NCBI GenBank assembly: GCA_020633235.1
Contig: JACKEA010000001.1
Span: forward strand, 2,108,001 to 2,172,000
DNA from: Polyangiaceae bacterium
Lineage (GTDB): Bacteria > Myxococcota_A > Polyangia > Polyangiales > Polyangiaceae
Length of the DNA: 64,000 bases
Reading direction: 5' to 3'
The position numbers and the translations under genes were made by a program. The notes below the pieces were generated by a model that saw only the letters and a program-made list of their open reading frames with translations, did not search any database and was not told the DNA's origin. Shown here piece after piece: positions 54,351-64,000 of this stretch; position 1 is the first letter of the stretch; each line of letters begins with the position of its first letter.

Positions 54351-55787
54351 ATGGATGTACTCATGGTCAGCGCCGAAGTCGGCCCCTGGGTTCGCGAGAC
54401 GGACGCAGCCGACGCCGTGGCGTCCCTGTCCAAGGCCCTCCGCCAGCTCGGCCACAACGTCACCGTGCTCGCTCCGCGGCACCCGGGCTTCGAGGCCGGC
54501 GGCTTGATGGCGGCCCGACGTCTCACGCCTCTGAGCCTGCCGGACGCCGCGGAAGTGACCGTGTTCGACGCGCAGCTTCCCTCCGGTGTCCAGCTCACGC
54601 TGTTCGACGCGCCCGTGCTGTTCGACCGCCCGGGGGTGTACGGCGAGGGCGGCAAGGAGTACCCGGACAACGCCAAGCGCTTCGGTCTGCTGTCGGTGGT
54701 GGCGGCGGCGCTGGTGCGCGCCCGGGGTCAGCAAGGTCAGGCCTTCGACATCGTGCATCTGCACGACGCTCCCGCGGCCCTGGTGCCCCTCGCGCTGCGG
54801 CGCATTCCGGGCCCGGCGCTGCCCACCGTGCTCACCATCCACGACGCCACACGCCAGGGCAGCTTTCCGCTCAAGGAAGCGGACGCCCTCGGCATCCCCA
54901 AGGACGTGGCGTCGGATGACTCCGTGCGCTTGAACAACAAGCTCAACGTGCTCAAGGCGGGGATGTCCTTCGCCGACGCCATCACCACCGTGAGCCCCCA
55001 CTACGCCGAGGAGATGGCGACGGAAGCCCGCTCCGGGGCGCTCGCGGAGCTCGTGCGAGCGCTGAAGACACCGCTCGTGGGCGTGGCCAACGGCATCGAC
55101 TACGGCGTGTTCAATCCGGCCACGGACGCCGCTCTGGACGCTCGCTACGACGCCGAGGATCCCGCCAACAAGGGGCGCGAAAAGACCGCCCTCCTGCGCC
55201 GCCTCGAGCTCGAGCTCGACGTGGAGCGGCCGCTGGTCGTGGCGGTGGCGGAGCTCGGCAAGGAGCAGGGCATGGACCTGGTCGCCGGCGCGCTGTCCAC
55301 CTTGCTGAAGCAGGACCTGAGCCTGGTGGTGGCCGGCAGCGGCGCTGCCGGCATCGCCAAGCGTTTCGAGACCGCCCAGAGCAAGCACCGCGATCGCTTC
55401 CTGTGGCTCCCAGAGGTGGACAGCCAGATGTATCGCCGCCTACATGCCGCCGCGGACATCGCCATCGTCCCCGCACGCCACGCACCCTCCGCCGCTGGGC
55501 AGCTGGTCGCTGCACGCTACGGCGCCGTGCCGGTGGTCCACGCCAGCGGCGGTCTGGTCGACAGCGTGGTGGACGCCGACGCCAAGCTCACCACCGGTAC
55601 CGGCTTCCTGTTCGACGACGACACCGTAGACGGCCTGGTCGGTGCCGTGGAGCGCGCCCTCGCCGCTTACCGCAGCCCGGCGTTCGCCAAGCTCCGCCGC
55701 CGCGTCATGCGTCTGGATCTGAGCTGGGATCGCCCGGCCCGCCGCTACTTGCAGATCTACCGCCAGACCATCGGCAGTACGGCTTAG
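54351..55787 (+). CDS. GlgA-like GT5 protein with altered active site
   Basis: A 478-residue protein with the full two-Rossmann GT5 (starch/glycogen synthase) fold: DVLMVSAEVGPWV, then the HDA/P segment FDIVHLHDAPAALVPLAL and the C-terminal domain. Two key sites are changed. The ADP-glucose loop KTGG (E. coli Lys15-Gly18) is RETD at exactly residues 15-18. The catalytic Glu377 in PSRFEPCGLTQ aligns with Ala378 in ARHAPSAAGQL. It is likely inactive as a glycogen synthase, or has another substrate. No other glg genes are nearby. Confidence 0.85.
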   Translation: MDVLMVSAEVGPWVRETDAADAVASLSKALRQLGHNVTVLAPRHPGFEAGGLMAARRLTPLSLPDAAEVTVFDAQLPSGVQLTLFDAPVLFDRPGVYGEGGKEYPDNAKRFGLLSVVAAALVRARGQQGQAFDIVHLHDAPAALVPLALRRIPGPALPTVLTIHDATRQGSFPLKEADALGIPKDVASDDSVRLNNKLNVLKAGMSFADAITTVSPHYAEEMATEARSGALAELVRALKTPLVGVANGIDYGVFNPATDAALDARYDAEDPANKGREKTALLRRLELELDVERPLVVAVAELGKEQGMDLVAGALSTLLKQDLSLVVAGSGAAGIAKRFETAQSKHRDRFLWLPEVDSQMYRRLHAAADIAIVPARHAPSAAGQLVAARYGAVPVVHASGGLVDSVVDADAKLTTGTGFLFDDDTVDGLVGAVERALAAYRSPAFAKLRRRVMRLDLSWDRPARRYLQIYRQTIGSTA

Positions 55788-55874
55788 CGCCCGCAACATC
55801 TTCCGCTCGCTTTCGCGCAGCAACGCGCTTTCGCTCGGTCTTCGTGTGCCAAGTGGCAGGCGCTGCGCGTGGTT

Positions 55875-55926
55875 CCGCGGCGCACCAACAAAAGAAGATC
55901 CAGACAGATGATGTCGGGGCGGCGCG
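55875..55926. repeat. Second copy of the two-block intergenic repeat
   Basis: Block 1 CCGCGGCGCACCAACAAAAG with AAG (55875-55897) and block 2 TGTCGGGGCGGCGCG (55912-55926) recur in the same order as at 25089-25150, but with a 14-base filler here against 24 there. Confidence 0.5.
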
Positions 55927-56009
55927 AGCCCGTCGCGTCACGCGTGGTCGGCGAGGGTGCGTCGGGAGCGCGCGGGGCGGCGCGAGCCCGTCGCGTCACG
56001 CGTGGTCGG
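55915..56009. repeat. 37-bp perfect direct repeat at a gene end
   Basis: The 37-base word beginning CGGGGCGGCGCGAGCC and ending CGTGGTCGG occurs at 55915-55951 and again at 55973-56009. The second copy contains the last codons and stop of the minus-strand membrane-protein gene, so the gene end seems to have been duplicated downstream of itself. Confidence 0.85.
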
Positions 56010-56850
56010 TGAGGATGAGAGCCCGGTTCAGCCAGGCTCCGCGCAGCACGATGAGGGCGACGAGGGTGAGCTGATGCACGACGGCGACGGTCGCGATGCG
56101 GCCCAGGCCGCCATGGGAGACGTCCACGCGGCCGACGATCCAAGCGGCGGTGAGCACGAACACGAGACTCCAGGCGCCCGGCGTGGCCCACGAGCTCAAG
56201 GTGGCGAACGGGCGGCGCGTGAGGGCGTTGATGGCGATACCGAGGGCTTCGAGAGCACGGGCGTCGCGGCGCACGATGGCGGCCCGAGCGAGATCGGCCA
56301 GCACACCGATGAGGGCGACCAGGAAAAATCCGAACAGCGCGATGCCGACGCCCCAAGCGTCGGCACTGCGAGGCGTCGTCGGATCCGCCACGGCCTCGCG
56401 CACCTGCACCGCCACGGTGAGCGTCACGAAGGAGAGCAGGGCCTGCACCAGGAGACAGAAACCCGCGACGAAGGTGAAGCGCGGCAGGCACGCAGCCGCG
56501 TCCCCAATCCATGCGCGGGTGGACAGCCGCTCGTCGCTGTCCAAGGACACGAAGAGCGCTGCCAACGGCAGCAGGCTCACCAGGCCCAGGACCACGAATA
56601 ACCCCGGCGCGCTGCGCGCCAGCGCGTGGAGCTCCGGCAGGGTGAGCCGCACCAGCTCCGCGAGGTGGAGCCCGCCGTCTCGGAACAGAATGGCGTCGCC
56701 GTCGGGGTGGTCCGCCATTCCGCTGCCCACCACCAGCTGCCACAGGGGGAGAGCGAGCAGCAGCGAGAACAGCATGCGCACGGCCCACGACAGCGCCACG
56801 GCGCGCGGCCGCCGGAGCACCCGGAGCAAGCTGGAGGCGAGCTCCTTCAT
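55996..56850 (-). CDS. Hypothetical multi-pass membrane protein
   Basis: A 284-residue inner-membrane protein with about six helices (such as LFSLLLALPLWQLVV, GLFVVLGLVSLLPLAALFV, VGIALFGFFLVALIGVLA). I recognise no family. The start overlaps the M1 peptidase stop by 4 bases (56847-56850), so the two are translationally coupled and may work together in the envelope. It ends within the 37-bp repeat. Confidence 0.8.
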   Translation of the reverse strand: MKELASSLLRVLRRPRAVALSWAVRMLFSLLLALPLWQLVVGSGMADHPDGDAILFRDGGLHLAELVRLTLPELHALARSAPGLFVVLGLVSLLPLAALFVSLDSDERLSTRAWIGDAAACLPRFTFVAGFCLLVQALLSFVTLTVAVQVREAVADPTTPRSADAWGVGIALFGFFLVALIGVLADLARAAIVRRDARALEALGIAINALTRRPFATLSSWATPGAWSLVFVLTAAWIVGRVDVSHGGLGRIATVAVVHQLTLVALIVLRGAWLNRALILTDHA

Positions 56851-58862
56851 GGGCCGATGGCTCCCAAGAGCAGCGCGGCCCCGTAGCTCAGACGCTCCAG
56901 GGAGCGCGGCGCGATCCCGCCGTAGCGGCTCTTTTGATTGTTGCCGAGGTCGTCGTCGAGGGCGATGCGCAGGTCGGGATCGACGATGGCGGACACCACC
57001 GGCGAGGGGCCGGAGTAGTCGATGCGATGGAAGTCGCCGCGGCCGTCCCAGCGCCGACGTAGTCGTGTTCCATTGGCGAAGGCGAGCTCGACGTCCACTG
57101 GGAAGTGAAGGCTGCCGTGGCGGCGCACCAACACGCTGCTCTGCCACGAGCCCGAGGGCTCGCGCTGGGTGTCACCGTCGAGCTCGCCCTCCGGTGCTTC
57201 CGAGCGAATGGTCTCCACGCGGTCGACGAGGTAGTCGACGGACCCACGCTCGAAGAGGGCGAGCGACAGGTTGTCGGCGGCTTCGTTGCCGAGCACTTCA
57301 CGCATCACCGCGATGAAGTGCCGTGGGCCGGGGTGCTGGAAGCGGTAGTAGCGGGAGTAACGCCCCAAGGCCCGCTCCAACTTGTCCGTCCCATACACGT
57401 TGCCCAGGGTGTGGAGCAGCGTTGCGGTCCGCGCGTAGACCAGACCGCCGATGGCCTCGAAGCTCGGAAAGCCGGCGGCCGGGAGGGCGATGGGATCGTC
57501 GTGGGCGAAGTGGGCGGCGGCGGCTCGGCCCACCGCCCACTGGCTCAGCCGGAGCCCGGGCCAGCGCACGGCGCTGCTCGAGCCGTACAGCGCGTCGAGT
57601 GTGGAGCCTTCCACGTAGCTGGTGAGCCCTTCGTCCAGAAATGGCCAGGCGTGCTCGTTGCTGCCCACCATGCTCTGGAACCACTGGTGGCCCAGCTCGT
57701 GGACAGTGACGCCTTCGATACCGCGTACGCCACTGTCGGCCGTGTACCACTCTCCGCCGGTCGTGATCAGTGTGGGGTACTCCATGCCTCCGGCGCTGGG
57801 AGCGCTCTCCGGCGGGTGCACCACCGTGAGGGTGGGGTAGGGGTAGCGCCCGTAGAGCTTGCTCATGCGCGGAAGCGCTCCCGCGAGAGCGGAGAACGTG
57901 GTGGCCGCGTTGTGCTCGTTTTGCGGGGGGATCAGCAGGATGACGCGAGTGCCGTCGATGTCTCGCGTGTGCTTCTCGAAGCCGTCCCAAGCGGTCCAAG
58001 CGAAATCGAGGACGTCCTTCGCTTCGAAGTCGATGGTTCGACGCCCGCCCTGCGTGCTGCTGCGGGTCTCCACGCCGCTGGCGCCCACGACCATGTCCGC
58101 GGGTACGTCGAGCTCGACGGAGTAGTCGCCGTAGTCTGCGTAGAACTCGCTCTGCGGGTGGAAGGCGAAGTGGGCCCAGGTTCCGTCGCGTTCGAGTCGC
58201 GCGATCTTCGGGAACCACTGCCCAACGAAGTGGAAGGAGCCGGCGAAGCCCGTGCGCTCCACGATGCTCGGCAGCTTGGCTTCGAACTTCATGTCGAAGT
58301 GGACCGTCGTGCCGGGCTCCACCGGCTCGGGCAGGGGCACCCGGATGTCCGTCTCGTCGAGGGGATCTCCCGGCGAATGCGTCGCGGCCTTGGGCCACAG
58401 GTCCACGTTCTCTTCGCGCAAGCGGAACGAAGTCACGCGCAGGTGCCCGTAGCTCGTGGCCCGCCGCCCGCTGCGCCCGGCCTGGAACGGCGAGCGCAGG
58501 TACAGCGTGCGGTTGTTCTTGAACGCGTTCAGGTACAGGTGCAGCCAGACTTCGTTCTGGCTCTCTCGGCTGGTGTTGGTCCAGGTCAGCGTTCCGGAGG
58601 CGGACACGACGTGGCTTTCTGCGTCCAGCCGGGCGCGGAGGGCGTAGGAAGCGATGGGCGTGGCGTGGGTGGGCAGCGAGGCGTCGGTGTCGTAGTTCGA
58701 GCCCACGGTCCGGGGCGGGGAGCCCGGTGCGGGAGACTGCTCTCGCGGGGCGGCACCCTCGGCGCGCGACAGACCGGGGACGGCGGCGGCCAGCCCCATG
58801 GCCACGAGACCCAAGGTCAGGTCACGGGCACCGCTCCGCGAAAGGCGTCTGCGCTCAGCCAC
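56847..58862 (-). CDS. Exported M1 family metallopeptidase
   Basis: A 671-residue protein with a signal peptide (about 1-35) and an M1 catalytic domain. The zinc site is HELGHQWF with the downstream Glu in DEGLTSY. In place of the GAMEN exopeptidase motif it reads AGGMEYPTL, as in a distinct M1 branch. It lacks the long ERAP1-C helical domain of the 1735-4407 protein. It is coupled to the following membrane-protein gene. Confidence 0.9.
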   Translation of the reverse strand: MAERRRLSRSGARDLTLGLVAMGLAAAVPGLSRAEGAAPREQSPAPGSPPRTVGSNYDTDASLPTHATPIASYALRARLDAESHVVSASGTLTWTNTSRESQNEVWLHLYLNAFKNNRTLYLRSPFQAGRSGRRATSYGHLRVTSFRLREENVDLWPKAATHSPGDPLDETDIRVPLPEPVEPGTTVHFDMKFEAKLPSIVERTGFAGSFHFVGQWFPKIARLERDGTWAHFAFHPQSEFYADYGDYSVELDVPADMVVGASGVETRSSTQGGRRTIDFEAKDVLDFAWTAWDGFEKHTRDIDGTRVILLIPPQNEHNAATTFSALAGALPRMSKLYGRYPYPTLTVVHPPESAPSAGGMEYPTLITTGGEWYTADSGVRGIEGVTVHELGHQWFQSMVGSNEHAWPFLDEGLTSYVEGSTLDALYGSSSAVRWPGLRLSQWAVGRAAAAHFAHDDPIALPAAGFPSFEAIGGLVYARTATLLHTLGNVYGTDKLERALGRYSRYYRFQHPGPRHFIAVMREVLGNEAADNLSLALFERGSVDYLVDRVETIRSEAPEGELDGDTQREPSGSWQSSVLVRRHGSLHFPVDVELAFANGTRLRRRWDGRGDFHRIDYSGPSPVVSAIVDPDLRIALDDDLGNNQKSRYGGIAPRSLERLSYGAALLLGAIGP

Positions 58863-58881
58863 GGGTAGCCGCTCTCTTGGC

Positions 58882-59742
58882 TCAGGCGGGCGGCTCGAGT
58901 CGGATGATCCGCTGCTCGAGGAGCGTGAACATGATCCTCAGCGCGTCCAACCGAGTCATTCCGCTCACGTCGAGGATCTCTTCGATGCTCGACGTCCCGT
59001 CGACCATCGACAGCAAGAAGCCTGCGCGGTGATCGAGAGAGAGCCAGCGGATCTGGTCGGGCGGGATCGCGACGATCACGATCTGTCCGAGGTCTCCCAG
59101 CCGCGCTGCGTACATTTGCGTGAGGACGTCCCGACAGCTGTCCGCGTAGCGCAGCGCCTCGGCGTCGTTGACGTCGGTCTCCAGCAGGCTCTCGGCGATC
59201 ACCAGCGCGCCAGTGAAGTCGCCCATCGCGTAGCGGTCCTTCATCTCGCCGACGGCGGGATCCACTTCTGTCGGCGGCTGAGTCTCCGTCTCCGCCTCTG
59301 CCGGCGTTGGAGCGTTGGGAAGCGACGCGCTGCGGTCGAGCTCCAGATCCGGCAGCTCGCCCAGATCCAGCTCCAGATCGTCGGAGCTGGGCAGGGGCGC
59401 CGTGGGCGGCTCGCTGGGGAAGCCGGGCTCCGCGAAGGGCATTTCCAGGGAGGGGGGCTTGGCTCGCGGCGGCGGCGTGGCGCCGGTGGGCGTTTCGCGG
59501 TCGTGGAAGCTCGGAGTGGGGCGCGAAGAATCGGCTTGCGCCAAGAGCTCCCGCGCCATCTTGCTGGGAGGAACGTCCGGCACGACGGTGACGCGGTCCC
59601 CGAGGTCGTCTGCATCGTCGTCCGGCTGAGACAGCTCCACGCCCGAGACGAGATCGTCGTCGTCGTCCCAGCTCGCGTCGATCAAGTCCGTCTCGGGCAC
59701 GATCGACTGCGGCGTTGCGCTTTCCCGGTCCTCCTGGCCCAT
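58882..59742 (-). CDS. Hypothetical protein with C-terminal wHTH-like domain
   Basis: A 286-residue soluble protein. The N-terminal half is low-complexity and acidic (Asp runs near 25-30 and 40-45). About residues 165-205 look like a TPR pair. The C-terminal 60 residues (RAGFLLSMVDGTSSIEEILD, LDALRIMFTLLEQRIIRL) match a small domain that also opens the protein at 61629-63122 (AFVLSRVDGRTSEADIAA). It lies between the Hsp70 and M1 peptidase genes in one run. Confidence 0.75.
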   Translation of the reverse strand: MGQEDRESATPQSIVPETDLIDASWDDDDDLVSGVELSQPDDDADDLGDRVTVVPDVPPSKMARELLAQADSSRPTPSFHDRETPTGATPPPRAKPPSLEMPFAEPGFPSEPPTAPLPSSDDLELDLGELPDLELDRSASLPNAPTPAEAETETQPPTEVDPAVGEMKDRYAMGDFTGALVIAESLLETDVNDAEALRYADSCRDVLTQMYAARLGDLGQIVIVAIPPDQIRWLSLDHRAGFLLSMVDGTSSIEEILDVSGMTRLDALRIMFTLLEQRIIRLEPPA

Positions 59743-59770
59743 TGCTCAGCTCGTGCTGCCGCCCCTTTGC

Positions 59771-61594
<1,824 letters not shown>

Positions 61595-61628
61595 GTGTGC
61601 CCTTTCTCCGTTCTCTCGCTCGCGGCCC

Positions 61629-63122
61629 TCAGGCGTCGCCGCGCTTCAGGCGTTTTATCCAGTCTTTGATGCTATCATCGTCCGGCGCAAGCTGGCTGGC
61701 GCGCTCAAATTCGAGCAGGGCGCTCTCCTTCATGCCGGCATTCACGTAGATCTTGGCCAGGGTGCTCCGCGGTTCGGCTGCTTTCGAGGCCAAGCGGATG
61801 GCCTTCTTGGCGAGCTCGGCGGCATGGCGCAGATCGCCGTCGCCTTCCAGCAGGCAGGCCGCTGCCCGTTCCCACACGATGGCGCTCGGTTTGCCCCGCG
61901 CAGCACGTTCGTAGGAGGCCGCAGCCTCCAATGGGCGGCCGTTTCTCTCCTCATAGCGCGCTTGGTCGAGATAGCTGTCCGCCAGCTCGGTGTTGGCGCG
62001 CTGCTGCACTTCTTGGAGTCGGTCCGCGAGGCTCTGGTCGTCGGGAGCGAGGGACGCTGCGATACGCAGGGCGTTGGCCGCGTTCACCACGTTCCTTTCC
62101 TTCAGCGCGGCTTCCGCGGCGTCCACGTAGCGTTGGACCTGGTCACCGCGGGCCGTCACCAGACGTTGCTCGTAGCGTCGGCGGAGGTCTTCCGCGACGT
62201 GCTCCTGCACCTGCGCCTTGCTGGCGGGCGGCGCAGAGGGCGCCGGGGGCGCGGACGAGCGCTGTCCCGGCGGAATGGAGCCCCGGAGCTTTCGCGCCAG
62301 CGCCCGGCGTCGCGCTTCGGGATCCGCGGGGCGGGGCTCCGGCCGGTACGTCGCGCGCTCGGCGACGCGGGCCTCTTCCTCGATCCGCCGACGGATCTTC
62401 TCCAGCTCCTGTGCCTGGGAGCGCTCGTCGCCCAGCAGCTGCTCGAGGTCCCGATTCTTGGCCTGGGTGGCGAGGTAGGCGTCGTACTCTTCGCGGCTCT
62501 GCTTGCGCGTCAGCACGTCGTGGGCTTCGGTCAGGTGCTGAAAGATGCGATCCAGCTTGGGCTTGAAATTGCCTAGATTCTTGCCGAAGTAGCGATCCGG
62601 GTGCAGCACGCTGACCGCGCGAAAGTAGGCGTCCTTGATCTCCTTCTTGTCCGCCCCGGGTTCCACGCCGAGCACTTCGTAGTGGTTCGCCGAGTCGAGG
62701 CGATAGAAGCGATCGAGGATCATGCGTTTTCGAGGCAGCTCCAAATCCACGGCCTCGTCGAGCTCTGCGGGGTCATACAGGGCTGCGGCGGGATGTGACC
62801 ATTCGGAGCCGTGAACCTCCGTGGTCTCGACGATTGGGCGCGCCAAGCGGCGGCCCGGTGGAACGGATGGGTGTTCCTCGGAGGGGGGAGGCGGTGTCGG
62901 GGGAGGTAGGGCGCCGTACTCGATCGCGCCGAGCTCTGCCAAGCGCGTGAGGGTTTCTTGAATCCGCCCTTGCTCCATCCCGGTAGCGGCGGCGATGTCG
63001 GCCTCGCTGGTGCGGCCATCGACCCGCGACAGGACAAACGCTTCCTCCGGCCCGATGGGCAGACCGCGCATGTCCACGCCTTCGACGGGACGAGGCGTTC
63101 GGGCATCTTCGTTGGAACTCAC
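61629..63122 (-). CDS. J-domain protein with TPR tail
   Basis: About 497 residues (GTG 63122; an ATG at 63071 is the alternative). The N-terminal wHTH-like domain (about 18-65) matches the C-terminus of the 58882-59742 protein. A J-domain with intact HPD (HYEVLGVEPGADKKEIKDAY, SVLHPDRYFGK; about 150-215) should stimulate Hsp70. A charged helical middle and C-terminal TPR repeats (about 370-497) follow. It is transcribed directly before the Hsp70 gene, 34 bp apart, and is its probable co-chaperone. Confidence 0.88.
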   Translation of the reverse strand: MSSNEDARTPRPVEGVDMRGLPIGPEEAFVLSRVDGRTSEADIAAATGMEQGRIQETLTRLAELGAIEYGALPPPTPPPPSEEHPSVPPGRRLARPIVETTEVHGSEWSHPAAALYDPAELDEAVDLELPRKRMILDRFYRLDSANHYEVLGVEPGADKKEIKDAYFRAVSVLHPDRYFGKNLGNFKPKLDRIFQHLTEAHDVLTRKQSREEYDAYLATQAKNRDLEQLLGDERSQAQELEKIRRRIEEEARVAERATYRPEPRPADPEARRRALARKLRGSIPPGQRSSAPPAPSAPPASKAQVQEHVAEDLRRRYEQRLVTARGDQVQRYVDAAEAALKERNVVNAANALRIAASLAPDDQSLADRLQEVQQRANTELADSYLDQARYEERNGRPLEAAASYERAARGKPSAIVWERAAACLLEGDGDLRHAAELAKKAIRLASKAAEPRSTLAKIYVNAGMKESALLEFERASQLAPDDDSIKDWIKRLKRGDA

Positions 63123-63165
63123 CGGCTGAACCGCCCCCCAGCTTGGGGACACTCGGCCGGGAATG

Positions 63166-63990
63166 TTAGCGTTTTCGGGTATTTTTGTGCAATGACCCGT
63201 TGAGGCTGGGCGGCGTCGAGAAGCGGCCGGACATCCACAGCCAATCCGCGGGGGACCGCAAAATTGCCGAGGAAACGGCATTGGTAACGCGTTGCGTTAG
63301 GTCCACCTCGTTCCCGGCGGACACTTCCTTCAGGACCAGGCGAAAGCGAGGCAGCGGGCCGTGGCTGGTGGTTCGTTCGAGGACGCCGACAATGACGGGC
63401 GCTCCGGTGCGGAGCGCGACCCGCTGGGGACCAATGGGCCAGTCCACCCGCTGGCCGCACAGTTCTGCGGGCTCCGACGCCACGCGCCCGCCGAGGTCCG
63501 GAAGGATGCCCACTGGTCGCCCTTGGCGCAGCGCGCGCAGCAGTCGCGCGGCGGCGCCGGGTCGTCCGCGGTGAATGACCTCGACGCCTCGTCCGATGCG
63601 ATGGGCGTCGACGATGGGGTCGAGGCGTGCGTCGTAGCTTTCGCGAACGACCACCGCGGGGTCGAGGCCGAGCTCCGCCACCAGCGCAGCAACGGCTTCG
63701 AAGGGGCCGACATGGGCGCTTACGAATACGCACCCGCGCCCGCGGGAGAGCACACTCCGAAGCTCGCGTTCGGATTCCGGGTCGAACGCCACCAGCTCGC
63801 GAGCGGCGATCGACGGTCGACGCAGCAACAGGCAGAGCGCGAGGTTCTCTCCCGCACGCGTGTAGCAGCGAAGTGCCGTTGGCGTTTCACGCTGAAGTAC
63901 CCGCGACAGATCGCGCGCCGTGGTCCGGCGCGTCGTTGGTGTGACCACGCCAGTGAGCCACCCCAGCGCTCCTCCCAGGGGCACCAGCAC
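63166..63990 (-). CDS. Lipid A/lysophospholipid-type acyltransferase, 5' end possibly outside window
   Basis: 274 residues are visible from a GTG at 63990; the frame is still open at the window edge, so the true start may lie beyond. It belongs to the LpxL/HtrB acyltransferase family, with the active-site motif HVGPFE (HX4E), the later segment GQRVDWPIGPQRVALRTG and ending RSPADWLWMSGRF. It would acylate a lipid A precursor or a related glycolipid at the inner membrane. It is the first gene of the minus-strand run to 55996. Confidence 0.85.
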   Translation of the reverse strand: MLVPLGGALGWLTGVVTPTTRRTTARDLSRVLQRETPTALRCYTRAGENLALCLLLRRPSIAARELVAFDPESERELRSVLSRGRGCVFVSAHVGPFEAVAALVAELGLDPAVVVRESYDARLDPIVDAHRIGRGVEVIHRGRPGAAARLLRALRQGRPVGILPDLGGRVASEPAELCGQRVDWPIGPQRVALRTGAPVIVGVLERTTSHGPLPRFRLVLKEVSAGNEVDLTQRVTNAVSSAILRSPADWLWMSGRFSTPPSLNGSLHKNTRKR

Positions 63991-64000
63991 CCGGGGCGGC

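Overview
The window is high-GC, densely coded bacterial chromosome with a strong myxobacterial look (Myxococcota, probably a Polyangia/Sorangium-type organism). The signs are three Hanks-type Ser/Thr kinases (two with an N-terminal zinc ribbon), a receiver-PATAN protein, a MYXO-CTERM-like sorting tail, many lipoproteins opening with a lipobox, and frequent GTG starts. I saw no rRNA, tRNA, CRISPR array, prophage or complete insertion sequence.

Layout. 0-16.7 kb: a putative papain-fold lipoprotein, an M1 aminopeptidase, a YceI protein, homoserine dehydrogenase, glutamate racemase, a two-polypeptide 2-oxoacid:ferredoxin oxidoreductase, pyrR-pyrB, a cardiolipin synthase and a beta-helix surface protein. 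16.5-23.9 kb: a patch in which every gene is broken by single-base indels (about 28 in 7.3 kb, mostly one-base losses in short G or C runs), while the other 56 kb has at most one. Read through the indels, the patch holds a minus-strand operon: a fused double methyltransferase (METTL27-like plus EgtD-like), an ABC ATPase, and a substrate-binding protein fused to a permease of the quaternary-amine/ergothioneine type. Upstream of it lie a pseudo-rhomboid and three small exported proteins. 23.9-24.2 kb: a gene-free, MITE-like inverted-repeat element. 24.2-36.9 kb: a sugar nucleotidyltransferase, pabB, a SPOR protein, nikR, an SPFH/zinc-ribbon protein, a kinase, a receiver-PATAN protein and a polysaccharide deacetylase. 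37-40.5 kb: a peptide-type ABC importer lacking its ATPases. 40.6-45.9 kb: a Ser-less alpha/beta hydrolase, a kinase, a MerR-type regulator, a sigma-region-4-only protein and a membrane dipeptidase. 46-52 kb: an orphan zinc-finger ParA with a ribbon-helix-helix partner, purH, an RluA-type pseudouridine synthase, argB and a degenerate J-domain protein. 52.4-64 kb: a sensor kinase, a GlgA-like protein without its catalytic residues, and a six-gene minus-strand run (acyltransferase, J-domain/TPR protein, Hsp70, a small wHTH-type protein, M1 peptidase, membrane protein).

Most interesting candidate: the methyltransferase-transporter operon at 16.7-20.8 kb. Its EgtD-like half keeps the residues that hold the amino-acid backbone in ergothioneine-pathway EgtD but has Gly where EgtD has the imidazole-reading Glu282. 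It is joined to a second methyltransferase and sits beside a betaine/ergothioneine-type transporter. This could be a synthesis-and-recapture cassette for an unrecognised N-methylated amino acid; that function is inference.
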